NCBI GenBank assembly: GCA_022799495.1
Contig: JAAWON010000015.1
Location: 1 to 34,237, forward strand
Reading direction: 5' to 3'
Source: Erysipelotrichaceae bacterium
Lineage (GTDB): Bacteria > Bacillota_I > Bacilli_A > Erysipelotrichales > Erysipelotrichaceae
DNA length: 34,237 nucleotides
In this document: piece after piece, positions 16,212-24,095 of the stretch
Layout: every line of letters starts with the position of its first letter
Numbering within the stretch: the first letter of the stretch is position 1
Made by a program: the position numbers and the translations under genes
The notes under the pieces: model-generated
What the model was told of the DNA's origin: nothing
What the model saw: only the letters and a program-made list of their open reading frames with translations
Databases searched by the model: none

Positions 16212-16901
16212 ATGATTAGAATAGCCATTCTGGAAAAGGAACAATGGGTAAAGGATATCCTCTATGAGTGTGTGCGCTTATTTGCGGAAACAGAATGCTC
16301 GTTTGTTTGTTATACCAAAATATCACAGTTAATCAAAGGGGATGCAAATTATCGTTTTGATATGATCATTCTGCATGGGATGTTTGATACACCACGCGTT
16401 CTATCGGCACTTATGCCAAAGGGGGGAGGGCGTATCGTTTTGTTCAGTAAGGAAAGCAGTGAATTTGGCTCTGAGCGCAAGGGCATATTTGAAATGGATC
16501 GCCGTCATATTCGCATGGAAATGAAGCGAATTGCCCCACAACTGATCACTTATTTTCGCAATCGCCAAGTATATCATTTGCGCTCTCGACGCTTATCTAT
16601 TCCCTTGATCATTAACGATATCTATTATATTGAAAAGCAGGATAAGAACGTGATTTATCATACGGCACGTGGTTTGTTTCATGAGCGTAAGGGTTTGAAA
16701 GAACTGGAAGAATTACTGAATGCTCATAACTTTTGGCGCATTCATTCCCGCTATTTAATCAATTCTTCGCATATCAGTGCTTATCAAAAGGATGCGCTAA
16801 TCTTACATGGAGAGATACGCTTGCCGATTGCCCGTGCCCGTCGCGCGCAAATTCAAGCGTGGATTCAACATTCACAGGAAAGCGTAATGCGCTCCATTTA
16901 A
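16212..16901 (+). CDS. LytTR-family transcription regulator with degenerate receiver
   Basis: A 229-residue cytoplasmic protein. The N-terminal 115 residues have a receiver-like alternation (IRIAILEKEQWVKDILYEC, then FDMIILHGMFD), but the strand that should carry the phospho-accepting Asp reads IILHG, so phosphorylation is unlikely. The C-terminal 100 residues are a LytTR DNA-binding domain, with INDIYYIEKQDKNVIYHTARG, then FWRIHSRYLINSSHISAYQKD and LPIARARRAQI. LytTR proteins often control surface and virulence genes. The ribosome site AGGAGG (16201-16206) supports ATG 16212. No sensor kinase is adjacent. Confidence 0.88.
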   Translation: MIRIAILEKEQWVKDILYECVRLFAETECSFVCYTKISQLIKGDANYRFDMIILHGMFDTPRVLSALMPKGGGRIVLFSKESSEFGSERKGIFEMDRRHIRMEMKRIAPQLITYFRNRQVYHLRSRRLSIPLIINDIYYIEKQDKNVIYHTARGLFHERKGLKELEELLNAHNFWRIHSRYLINSSHISAYQKDALILHGEIRLPIARARRAQIQAWIQHSQESVMRSI

Positions 16902-16953
16902 TACGACAAAGTACTGGTAAAAAAACGTATGTATGTAACCTTTTATTCCAAAC

Positions 16954-16981
16954 AGGCTGTATAAAATCTACCAGCCTTTTT
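16954..16981 (+). terminator. Intrinsic terminator of the LytTR gene
   Basis: Stem AGGCTG / CAGCCT with a 12-base loop, then five T. Confidence 0.8.
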
Positions 16982-17099
16982 ATATGATGTGTTATTTGAA
17001 GCAATGGAAAAACGATGAAATGATTAAGCTATAAATATAAGGAAAAGGTGGAAATGGATCGAGACCATTATTTTTTACTTTTAGCGGACTGAATGGGAG

Positions 17100-17135
17100 A
17101 AATTCCTCATATACTGTGTATGAACGGAGGAATTT
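17100..17135 (+). promoter_or_regulatory. Perfect inverted repeat covering the ribosome site of the hydrolase gene
   Basis: AAATTCCTC (17100-17108) and its exact complement GAGGAATTT (17127-17135) flank 18 bases. The right arm contains the GGAGG ribosome site, and the start codon follows at 17137. A TATACT -10-like element (17110-17115) lies in the loop. As RNA it would hide the ribosome site; as DNA it could be an operator. Confidence 0.65.
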
Positions 17136-17136
17136 T

Positions 17137-17853
17137 ATGAAGTTTGAGGTTATGACAAGTACCGGTGCGGTGCGTGTTCATTATACATTGGCAGGTGAAG
17201 GTGACTTGTTGATCCTGTTACATGGATGGGGACAGAATGTAGCGATGATGCAATTTATTGCCGATCATTTTGCGCGTCGTTTTCAAGTCTTAAATCTGGA
17301 TTTGCCCGGTTTTGGCCAGAGTGATCCACCCCCTTGCGCATGGAGTGTTCATGAATACGCGCAGTTTCTTTATGTGTTCAAAGAACAGTTACACCTAGGG
17401 GATCCGATATTGATTGCTCATTCCTTTGGAGCGCGGATTGCGCTTTCCTATGCACATCGCTATCCGCTTCAAAAAATGGTCTTGACCGGTGCGGCAGGAA
17501 TCCGCAAGCCAAGAACATTGGGGTACTATATGAGGGTCGCTGCTTATAAGGTGATGAAACGCATGGGTTATCAGGTGAATATGGGCAGTGAGGATTTCCA
17601 ACATGCGGATAAGGTGATGCGAGGTGTTCTGGTGCGCAGTGTCAATGAGGATATGCGGCCACTATTGCCTAAGATAAAAACAGAGACGTTGTTGGTTTGG
17701 GGAGAACTAGATGAGGCAACACCACTTTGGATGGGAGAGACCATGGAACAAGTTATGCCAAATGCGACACTTGTGGTAATGGCAGGCGATGATCACTTTG
17801 CGTATTTTCATCAACCGCATCGCTTTTTAGCGATTTTGGAGTATTTCTTATGA
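17137..17853 (+). CDS. Alpha/beta hydrolase
   Basis: A 238-residue serine hydrolase of the alpha/beta fold with no signal peptide. It shows the oxyanion HGWGQN (29-34), DLPGFGQSD (55-63), the nucleophile elbow AHSFGA (Ser96), the acid strand TLLVWGELDEATP, and a C-terminal GDDHF with the catalytic His. The substrate cannot be told. ATG 17137 has CGGAGG upstream; an earlier ATG (17116) lacks a site. Its stop overlaps the start of murF (ATGA), so the two are translated together, which hints at a cell-envelope role. Confidence 0.9.
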   Translation: MKFEVMTSTGAVRVHYTLAGEGDLLILLHGWGQNVAMMQFIADHFARRFQVLNLDLPGFGQSDPPPCAWSVHEYAQFLYVFKEQLHLGDPILIAHSFGARIALSYAHRYPLQKMVLTGAAGIRKPRTLGYYMRVAAYKVMKRMGYQVNMGSEDFQHADKVMRGVLVRSVNEDMRPLLPKIKTETLLVWGELDEATPLWMGETMEQVMPNATLVVMAGDDHFAYFHQPHRFLAILEYFL

Positions 17854-19430
17854 GCCGCCTGTTGTTCATCGCATCGGTAATTTGTTTTGCCTTTGTGCCA
17901 TTGAAGGAATCCTTGCATATCCTCCAACAAAACCGTTATCAAAACGCTCGTTATCGGACTTGGCTTTGGGATATGATAAGACAGCGCAAACAGGAATTAG
18001 GGAAAAGTATATTGTTTCTGATGCCTTTTGCTGTATTATGTACCTTGCGTGATGAAGCCTTAGCGTATCGTTTATTGATTCTACTGCTTTGGCTGTATGC
18101 CTATATTATTTATCGCTTGGATCAGCGACACACTTATATCAAACCATTGGTCTATACCCATCGCGTAAAGCGCATGCTGAGCGTTCATATTCTACTGTTT
18201 GGGCTATGGGTATGGTTATTGAGTTGCTTATTGTCGTGGCGCTTACTTGTTTTCTGTATGCCATTTGTATTTTATCTTCCATGGGTTCATTTGATTATCG
18301 CTGCGATGCTTTGTGAACCATTGGAGCGAACGATTAAGCGTTGGTATGTAGAGGATGCGAAGGATCGACTGGCAAAACGCTCTGATTTGATGCGTGTTGC
18401 GATTACTGGCAGTTATGGTAAAACCAGCGTAAAGCACATCTTGCATGGCTTGCTGAGTGAACAATACTACACCTACATGAGCCCACATTCCTTTAATAAC
18501 TTGATGGGCTTAACTCTTTCGATTCGTACACAATTAAAGGCGCTTCATCAGATTTTTATCGCAGAAATGGGGGCAGATCATGTTGGTGAAATTCGCCAAC
18601 TGGCGCATTTGATTCAACCACGTTTTGCGATCATCACCGCGGTTGGTCCCCAGCATCTCGCTACCTTTGGCTCACTGGAACGTATTGCGGCGGAAAAGAT
18701 GTCATTGGTGGAACAACTGCCAAAGGATGGTACTGCGGTATTGAACTATGATAATGAAATTATCCGCAATTATCCGCTGCGTAATTCGTGTCATATTTTG
18801 ACCTATGGCATTCATTATACACAAGTGGATGTTCGGGCAAGTCAAATCCAGTATAGTTCACAAGGAACATCCTTTTGGGTGGAGGTAAAAGATGGGGAGC
18901 GTTTTGCACTCACAACACGTCTTTTGGGGGAACACAATGTGCTGAATCTATTGGCAGCGATTACTGCCGCTATAGCACTGGGAGTACCAATCAAAAAGAT
19001 TCAAGGCGCGGTGTCACGTCTTCCTTATATAGAACATCGCTTAGAAGTACACAATATGGGGAACTTTCATTTATTGGATGATGCATACAACTCCAATCCG
19101 CTCGGCGCATCCTATGCCCTTCAGGTATTGGCCGCAATGGAGGGCAAGCACTTTTTACTGACCCCGGGTTTCTTGGATTTGGGCAGAGAAAGTAAGCAGG
19201 CACATATTGCCTATGCGAAAGAAATGATGAAATGTGCGGATGAAATTTTGTTAATTGGTAAAACACAAACACGGGATATCGCTGATACTTTACGTCAAGA
19301 GGGCTACCCTGATGCGCAAATCCATGTTTGTGATTCCACAAGAGAAGCATTTGTCTTATTGCGTCAAATGGCCCAAAAAGGAGACTGGGCACTCATTGAA
19401 AATGATTTGCCGGATGCATTCAATTATTGA
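17850..19430 (+). CDS. murF: MurF-type ligase (UDP-MurNAc-tripeptide:D-Ala-D-Ala ligase) with membrane N-terminus
   Basis: Adds D-Ala-D-Ala to UDP-MurNAc-tripeptide. ATP loop TGSYGKTSVKH (186-196), SFNNLMGLTLSI, the Mg-binding EMGADHVGEI, and LDDAYNSNPLGASYAL all match MurF. Of 526 residues, about the first 165 are a membrane region with four or five hydrophobic spans (for example LLILLLWLYAYIIYRL, HILLFGLWVWLLSCLL). This stands where ordinary MurF has a small substrate-binding domain. So the enzyme is probably tethered to the inner face of the membrane near the lipid I and II steps (inference). Overlaps the hydrolase stop by four bases and lies upstream of ddl, its substrate supplier. Confidence 0.9.
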   Translation: MSRLLFIASVICFAFVPLKESLHILQQNRYQNARYRTWLWDMIRQRKQELGKSILFLMPFAVLCTLRDEALAYRLLILLLWLYAYIIYRLDQRHTYIKPLVYTHRVKRMLSVHILLFGLWVWLLSCLLSWRLLVFCMPFVFYLPWVHLIIAAMLCEPLERTIKRWYVEDAKDRLAKRSDLMRVAITGSYGKTSVKHILHGLLSEQYYTYMSPHSFNNLMGLTLSIRTQLKALHQIFIAEMGADHVGEIRQLAHLIQPRFAIITAVGPQHLATFGSLERIAAEKMSLVEQLPKDGTAVLNYDNEIIRNYPLRNSCHILTYGIHYTQVDVRASQIQYSSQGTSFWVEVKDGERFALTTRLLGEHNVLNLLAAITAAIALGVPIKKIQGAVSRLPYIEHRLEVHNMGNFHLLDDAYNSNPLGASYALQVLAAMEGKHFLLTPGFLDLGRESKQAHIAYAKEMMKCADEILLIGKTQTRDIADTLRQEGYPDAQIHVCDSTREAFVLLRQMAQKGDWALIENDLPDAFNY

Positions 19431-19600
19431 TATATGTTCCTCTATTAAGATTTAAGTCTATATGATAGGGGATAAAGAAGGGTTATCCGTAAGAAGAAAG
19501 CACAATATAGGCATAAAAAGTAGTGATAGAAAGAAGGCACAACGCATAAACGCCCAGCACTGTTTCAAGGATTTTGGGGATCACCATCCATTCACCCTAT

Positions 19601-19629
19601 TTGAAAACATCATTCTTATGTTCTGTTAT
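19601..19629 (+). promoter_or_regulatory. Weak promoter candidate before ddl
   Basis: TTGAAA (19601-19606), 17 bp, TGTTAT (4 of 6). The 248-base gap between murF and ddl has no terminator that I can see, so ddl may also be read from the murF transcript. Confidence 0.35.
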
Positions 19630-19678
19630 GAACCGATCCGAGACAAACGCATAGAATGGTGGGAAGGCAGGTGCAGAT

Positions 19679-20830
19679 ATGAAATTACAACTTGGGGTAA
19701 TGTTTGGCGGTGCTTCTGTCGAACATGAAATCAGTATCCTATCAGCCATTCAAGCAATGGATCATCTTGATAGCAGCCGCTATGATATTCTTCCTATTTA
19801 TATTGCGAAGGATCATCAAATGTATCACAGTGAGCAATTGCGCAATGTGGAAAATTTCAAGGATTTGGATCGTTTGTTAAAAGGGCTATCGCCAATCAGT
19901 TTGTGTCCAAAAGGTAATCGTGTGGTAATTCAGGAAAAAGCACGTTGGTTCCATAAGGAAAAAACGATAGATTTGGTATTGCCGATTATGCATGGAACTT
20001 ATGGAGAGGATGGAACAGTACAAGGCTATTTGCGTATGCTTGGTTTGCCTTTTTGCGGTAGTGAGTTGTTAGGGGCTTGTATCGGACAGGATAAAATAGT
20101 GATGAAGCAATTGTTGCGCTCACAAGGGATTCCGGTGGTGGACTGGGCTGTGGCAGAGGAATCCACTTTTGATGATAAACAGTTTGATTCCATCATTGCA
20201 CAACTCTCATTGCCACTGATTGTGAAGCCGGCGGCATTGGGTTCCAGCGTCGGTATTCATGTGGCAAAAAACAAGGAGGAATTACAGGAGGCATTGAAGG
20301 ATGCATTCCAGTATGATCGTCGTGTTATCATTGAACAGGCACTTACGAATATGAAGGAATATAATTGTGCAGTATTGGGAGATGAGGAAGGCGCAAGCAC
20401 AAGTTGTATAGAGGAAGTATTAAAACAGGATGAAATATTATCCTATCATGATAAATATGAGGGGAATGGAAAAAGCAAGGGAATGGTGTCGGCAAGTAGA
20501 ATCATTCCGGCAGCGTTAAGTGAAGCGATGCGTGAAGAAATCGAACAATTGGCGTTGCGTAGTTTTGCGTGTTTACAGGCAAGCGGTGTAGTTAGAATTG
20601 ATTTTTTGTATGATGCAGGTAATGATAAACTATATGTAAATGAAATCAATACGATTCCCGGATCACTATCGTTTTATCTTTTTAGCGACCAACAAATATC
20701 ATTTTCACAGTTATTGGATCGTTTGATTGCGCTGGCTTTGAGGCGGCAACGGCGTCATGCTCGCATGATTTTCTCCTATCAAACAAATGTATTGGCATCC
20801 TTTCAGGGTGGTACTAAATTGATGAAGTAA
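19679..20830 (+). CDS. ddl: D-alanine--D-alanine ligase
   Basis: ATP-grasp enzyme joining two D-Ala, the dipeptide MurF then adds. In 383 residues: the N-terminal GGASVEHEISILSA (10-23, with the substrate Glu), IMHGTYGEDGTVQGYLRMLGLPFCGS, the ATP-binding LIVKPAALGSSVGI, VVRIDFLYDAG, and the Mg-binding VNEINTIPGSLS. The omega-loop region shows KYEGNGKSKGM with a Tyr, as in Tyr-type ligases that make D-Ala-D-Ala rather than D-Ala-D-Lac. The final 40 residues are an extra basic tail. AGGTG ribosome site at about 19668-19672. Confidence 0.95.
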   Translation: MKLQLGVMFGGASVEHEISILSAIQAMDHLDSSRYDILPIYIAKDHQMYHSEQLRNVENFKDLDRLLKGLSPISLCPKGNRVVIQEKARWFHKEKTIDLVLPIMHGTYGEDGTVQGYLRMLGLPFCGSELLGACIGQDKIVMKQLLRSQGIPVVDWAVAEESTFDDKQFDSIIAQLSLPLIVKPAALGSSVGIHVAKNKEELQEALKDAFQYDRRVIIEQALTNMKEYNCAVLGDEEGASTSCIEEVLKQDEILSYHDKYEGNGKSKGMVSASRIIPAALSEAMREEIEQLALRSFACLQASGVVRIDFLYDAGNDKLYVNEINTIPGSLSFYLFSDQQISFSQLLDRLIALALRRQRRHARMIFSYQTNVLASFQGGTKLMK

Positions 20831-21087
20831 TATTACCCGGGAAATGATTGGTGCGTATATTTGATAGTAAGGGCTTGTGGAATGTAGGTGTCAGGGAGTT
20901 TTGTAGGCAAAGGGAATAGGATGAGTGGTGGTGAGGAAGCGAGCGAAGAATCGGGGAAGGACATGAGTGAAATGCAGGGATTGGTGAATCATAGTGTAAT
21001 GCTTAATTGAATGGATGATAGGGGAGATACTTGAGGTTTGAGCAGTTCCTGAGTGAGTCGTGAACATAAATTGAATGAGAATTGAGT
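20831..21087. other. Intergenic stretch after ddl, no gene seen
   Basis: About 250 bases rich in G and A on the + strand (many GGTG and GAATG words), with no ribosome site in front of any open frame and no terminator hairpin that I can find for ddl. It may be decayed sequence. Confidence 0.4.
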
Positions 21088-21116
21088 GTGTCATGAAGTT
21101 TGAATCATGCTATAAT
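21088..21116 (+). promoter_or_regulatory. Promoter of the Tad-like cluster leader
   Basis: GTGTCA (21088-21093, 4 of 6), 17-bp spacer, TGC + TATAAT (21111-21116). The transcript should begin near 21123, directly before a terminator. Confidence 0.75.
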
Positions 21117-21141
21117 GGTAGTGTCAGAAAATGGGCGAAAG

Positions 21142-21166
21142 GCAATCCAAGCGGGTTGCTTTTTTT
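21142..21166 (+). terminator. Leader terminator or attenuator of the Tad-like cluster
   Basis: GCAATCC / GGGTTGC (7 pairs, one G-T), AAGC loop, then seven T. It ends only about 45 bases after the expected transcription start. It therefore either makes a tiny RNA or limits read-through into the cluster. Confidence 0.75.
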
Positions 21167-21184
21167 GGAAAGGCGGTGATTTCC

Positions 21185-21232
21185 ATGCATGAAATTCGAG
21201 CAGATCCACAGATAGGATTTACAACCAATTAG
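21185..21232 (+). CDS. Possible 15-residue leader peptide
   Basis: ATG 21185 to TAG 21232 encodes MHEIRADPQIGFTTN. It follows GGCGGTGA, which sits in the loop of a GGAAA / TTTCC hairpin (21167-21184) directly after the leader terminator. No run of one amino acid is present, so classic amino-acid attenuation is not indicated. Its reality is uncertain. Confidence 0.25.
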   Translation: MHEIRADPQIGFTTN

Positions 21233-21278
21233 AAATAGGGTATGCTTATAGCAAAGGGAATACTAGGAGGGTGAGCGT

Positions 21279-21395
21279 ATGAATCGAGTTTGGCAACTGC
21301 ACAAGCGATGGATACAGTTTACGAAACGATGGAGTATCGTAGTAGTAATTTTTGTATGTACTCTGCTTGTTTTTTCTTTTGTGCTTTCATTGTAA
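21279..21395 (+). CDS. Small single-span membrane peptide, 38 residues
   Basis: ATG 21279 has a strong AGGAGG (21265-21270) eight bases upstream. The peptide has a basic, Trp-rich N-terminal half (MNRVWQLHKRWIQFTKRW) followed by one hydrophobic span (SIVVVIFVCTLLVFSFVLSL) to the end. It lies 43 bases before the next gene of the Tad-like cluster. It may be a small assembly part of that system. Its make-up also resembles toxic membrane peptides of type I toxin-antitoxin systems, but no antisense promoter is evident. Function unknown. Confidence 0.6.
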   Translation: MNRVWQLHKRWIQFTKRWSIVVVIFVCTLLVFSFVLSL

Positions 21396-21438
21396 TGTAA
21401 GCAAGGTGTTTTATATTTCGTTGGAGAGGAGTGCAGAT

Positions 21439-22296
21439 ATGGATTGGTTGATGAAGCATAAAGGATGGGTATGCGCGGGAGGTGCAATTTTGTTGTGTGT
21501 GCTGGTTGGGATTGGTCTATGGTTTGGCAATCGCGAACGAGTTACCTTGCCCAATGATAGTATCGTTGTGGATGTAAATACGGAAATAGATCGAGACTTA
21601 TCTACATATCTTCATGGCATGCGCCGGCCTGAGTTGGCAAGTGCGGATTGGGATGCGCTGAATATGGAACAGGTTGGTATTTATGAAGTGGCAATTCTTT
21701 ATAAGGATCAATCCTATGTTTTACATGTGGATGTTCGTGATCGAGAGAAACCAACGCTAGAAATTGACCGGAAGGAGTTTTCTTTTCCTTTGCATGAATC
21801 ATTGGAAGCGATCAATGTTGAACTGAACAGCCATATTTCCATCAAGGATAATTATGATATGGAGTTTGCGCCCATAAGCATTGTGAAAGAAATGCCCACA
21901 GAGCCTCAAACAATCTCTTACCCTTTCAGCGTGAAAGACAGTTCGGGGAATGAAAGTGATGTGGTCGAGGTTACGATCACGTATAGAGTGGAAGAACCTC
22001 CTGTATCCAATAGGAATGACAATACACCACCATCGCCGCCTTCAAGCGAAGTTCCCACTGAGTCTCCATCTTCCAGCGTGCCAAGTGATCAGCCATCCAA
22101 TCCTCCCGCTCAAAATGTGGAAGAATTTAAACCTGTCGCTCCGGCAGGGGCGATCGAAGGATATTTTGGATCTCGTGATGAAGCAGTCGAATGGATGGAG
22201 GTTACTTCTGATCCAAATTCAGAATGGTATTGTGCGGTTGGCTTTATGCGTAGACTTCCTGATGGAAGATGGTGGGCCTATATTAAAAAGCCATAG
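21439..22296 (+). CDS. Membrane-anchored protein with Ig-like (DUF5011/HYR-type) domains
   Basis: ATG 21439 (GAGGAG upstream) gives 285 residues. A short inside part is followed by a span (GGAILLCVLVGIGLWFG, about 14-30). Two beta domains come next: one ends near VGIYEVAILYKDQSYVLHVDV, and the second has the YPFSVKDSSGNESDVVEVTITY pattern of bacterial Ig/HYR folds. A Pro- and Ser-rich linker (about 195-235) leads to a compact 45-residue end with one Cys. It should sit on the outer membrane face. It heads the Tad-like cluster and is followed by another Ig-bearing protein 17 bases on. Possibly an assembly partner or minor surface component (inference). Confidence 0.75.
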   Translation: MDWLMKHKGWVCAGGAILLCVLVGIGLWFGNRERVTLPNDSIVVDVNTEIDRDLSTYLHGMRRPELASADWDALNMEQVGIYEVAILYKDQSYVLHVDVRDREKPTLEIDRKEFSFPLHESLEAINVELNSHISIKDNYDMEFAPISIVKEMPTEPQTISYPFSVKDSSGNESDVVEVTITYRVEEPPVSNRNDNTPPSPPSSEVPTESPSSSVPSDQPSNPPAQNVEEFKPVAPAGAIEGYFGSRDEAVEWMEVTSDPNSEWYCAVGFMRRLPDGRWWAYIKKP

Positions 22297-22313
22297 GAAA
22301 GTGAGGTTACAGA

Positions 22314-24095
22314 TTGACAAGATGTAAATTTCATAAGATACGGAAATATTTCTGTATCTTTTTTGTTGGATTAAGTACGGTGGCCGTTACAACGTGGAGT
22401 GTCAAAGCATCTTCTCCACCTACATTTATGGAACAGAGCGATGGCGGCCATGTGACAAGTGTAGGCTCTCATATAGAGTTTATTTATCAGGCAATTTTAC
22501 AAAGTTATGACACCAAACGTGAAACGGCAGTATATAAAATCGGTCAGTATTTTACGGTCAGTGGCAATTATGCGGATATATACAGTGATCGTGTCTATTT
22601 AAGTAATCGCTTGGCCGCAAGACGTTATATTGGTGAATTTTCAAAATATAATGGCAGACGCAATCCCGGAGTATATGAGCGCGGTGTGTGGTATGAGGCG
22701 ACTCTTGTCAGCGGGACTAATTGGCTTATTATGGAAGGGCAGGGAGGCGATGTTGGAACAGGTGATGCGGTAATAAAACTTGTAGTCCCTCGTTTTGGCC
22801 ATGATCCAATGGTTCATGGTGTGGATGGCATATGGATACAAGGTGAGATTTCATCCGGATTACGCACATGGCAGTCACTCTATACAGATGGTGCGAAGGG
22901 AAGTACAGAAGGAAATAAGTTGGCAACAACAACCGGCTTTTTTTATAGCGATGAAGATGAACAGGTTGAACGCGTTGCGTCTTATGCCAATGTGCCTCTC
23001 AGCCAAAACGCCACCATTGCGGAAATTGCGCGGCAATCGAATAACGATACATGGGAAAGTGTCCACTGGACAACAATGGATCAAGTCGGCAATTATCGAA
23101 TTAAATGCTGCACAAAAGATCAAGCGGGAAATGTGGCCTGTGGCTATCGCAATGTGACGGTAAAGCCGAAGCACTATCGGGTTAGTTTTTTAGATTGGGA
23201 TGACACTGTGTTAAAAAGCGATCTTGTAAAGTTGAATAGTTGTGCGCTTCCGCCCGCAAATCCCAGTCGAACGGGCTATCAGTTCAGTGGTTGGGATGCG
23301 AATTATTGTGCGGTTGCGCAAGATCTGATCATTCATGCGCAATACATCCCCAATTCATATACAATTCGTTATGATGGCAATGGAGCGGATCATGGACTAA
23401 TGAGCGACAGTGTACATGTTTATGATGTGGCTAAGTCACTTGAACCAAATGGTTATAGTCGTGATGGTTGGCGATTTATCGCATGGAATCAAGCACCGGA
23501 TGGCAGCGGAACTGTCTATCAAGACAGGCAATCCATTAAAAATCTCACCAATAAAAACAATGATCTCATCACCTTATATGCCATATGGGATCAAGCTCCG
23601 AATCTCATAGCGCAGGAACGGTGGTTTTTTGAAGATGAAGCGATTGATGATGATCGATTGTTAGAGTATGTACAGGCAACAGATAGAGAGGATGGTGATA
23701 TTACAAATCAGGTTATCATCAGTGAGAATACGATACGAGCCCATGTGATTGGAGATTATACGGTTACTTATACTGTACGTGATCGTGTGAATCAAAGCAC
23801 ATCAGCGACAGTTCCGGTACATATTGTGAAGCGAGCGCATCATCTGGAAGGGAGGAGTGCATATCTTCGTTTTATTGATGCATCTTATTTGAATACGTTA
23901 AAAGCCAATAGTATTTGGCGAAATGATGCGCATCATTCTCTCCTTTATCAAACTCTGTTTTCGCCAGTTCCCAAAGAGGTTTGGGTGCTCGATGAACAGG
24001 CCATTGCGCAAATAAAGGAATTTAATCAAACACATGATTATTCTAAGGAGAGCGATGAAGCATTTTTCGATCAATTTGCACATCTGCGCCAATAA
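22314..24095 (+). CDS. Secreted surface protein with InlB-type B-repeats and an Ig-like domain
   Basis: The start is TTG 22314, with GTGAGG about eight bases upstream; no ATG serves. The 593-residue product begins with a signal peptide (RKYFCIFFVGLSTVAVTTWSV, cut near KASS). An N-terminal domain of about 230 residues follows. Then comes a beta module with QVGNYRIKCCTKDQAGNVA. Two B-repeats of the InlB/Listeria-Bacteroides type follow (YRVSFLDWDDTVLKSD.. and TIRYDGNGADHGLMSD..WRFIAWNQAPDGSGTVY). The next module is a DUF5011-like Ig domain (ATDREDGDITNQVIIS, then GDYTVTYTVRDRVNQS). The 85-residue end has no anchor motif or span, so it is free, or held by the Tad-like machine. Cys pairs suggest disulfides. 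Confidence 0.82.
   Translation: MTRCKFHKIRKYFCIFFVGLSTVAVTTWSVKASSPPTFMEQSDGGHVTSVGSHIEFIYQAILQSYDTKRETAVYKIGQYFTVSGNYADIYSDRVYLSNRLAARRYIGEFSKYNGRRNPGVYERGVWYEATLVSGTNWLIMEGQGGDVGTGDAVIKLVVPRFGHDPMVHGVDGIWIQGEISSGLRTWQSLYTDGAKGSTEGNKLATTTGFFYSDEDEQVERVASYANVPLSQNATIAEIARQSNNDTWESVHWTTMDQVGNYRIKCCTKDQAGNVACGYRNVTVKPKHYRVSFLDWDDTVLKSDLVKLNSCALPPANPSRTGYQFSGWDANYCAVAQDLIIHAQYIPNSYTIRYDGNGADHGLMSDSVHVYDVAKSLEPNGYSRDGWRFIAWNQAPDGSGTVYQDRQSIKNLTNKNNDLITLYAIWDQAPNLIAQERWFFEDEAIDDDRLLEYVQATDREDGDITNQVIISENTIRAHVIGDYTVTYTVRDRVNQSTSATVPVHIVKRAHHLEGRSAYLRFIDASYLNTLKANSIWRNDAHHSLLYQTLFSPVPKEVWVLDEQAIAQIKEFNQTHDYSKESDEAFFDQFAHLRQ

Noticed and set aside
19462-19728. 88-codon open frame spanning the murF-ddl gap
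   Set aside because: Runs into ddl in another frame, has no ribosome site and no recognisable protein features.
20891-21094. Minus-strand open frame after ddl
   Set aside because: His/Thr/Ser-rich shadow typical of an antisense frame in G-rich sequence; no ribosome site on that strand.
21279-21395. Type I toxin-antitoxin toxin
   Set aside because: The peptide's shape would fit, but no antisense promoter or RNA is evident and the gene lies inside an operon.
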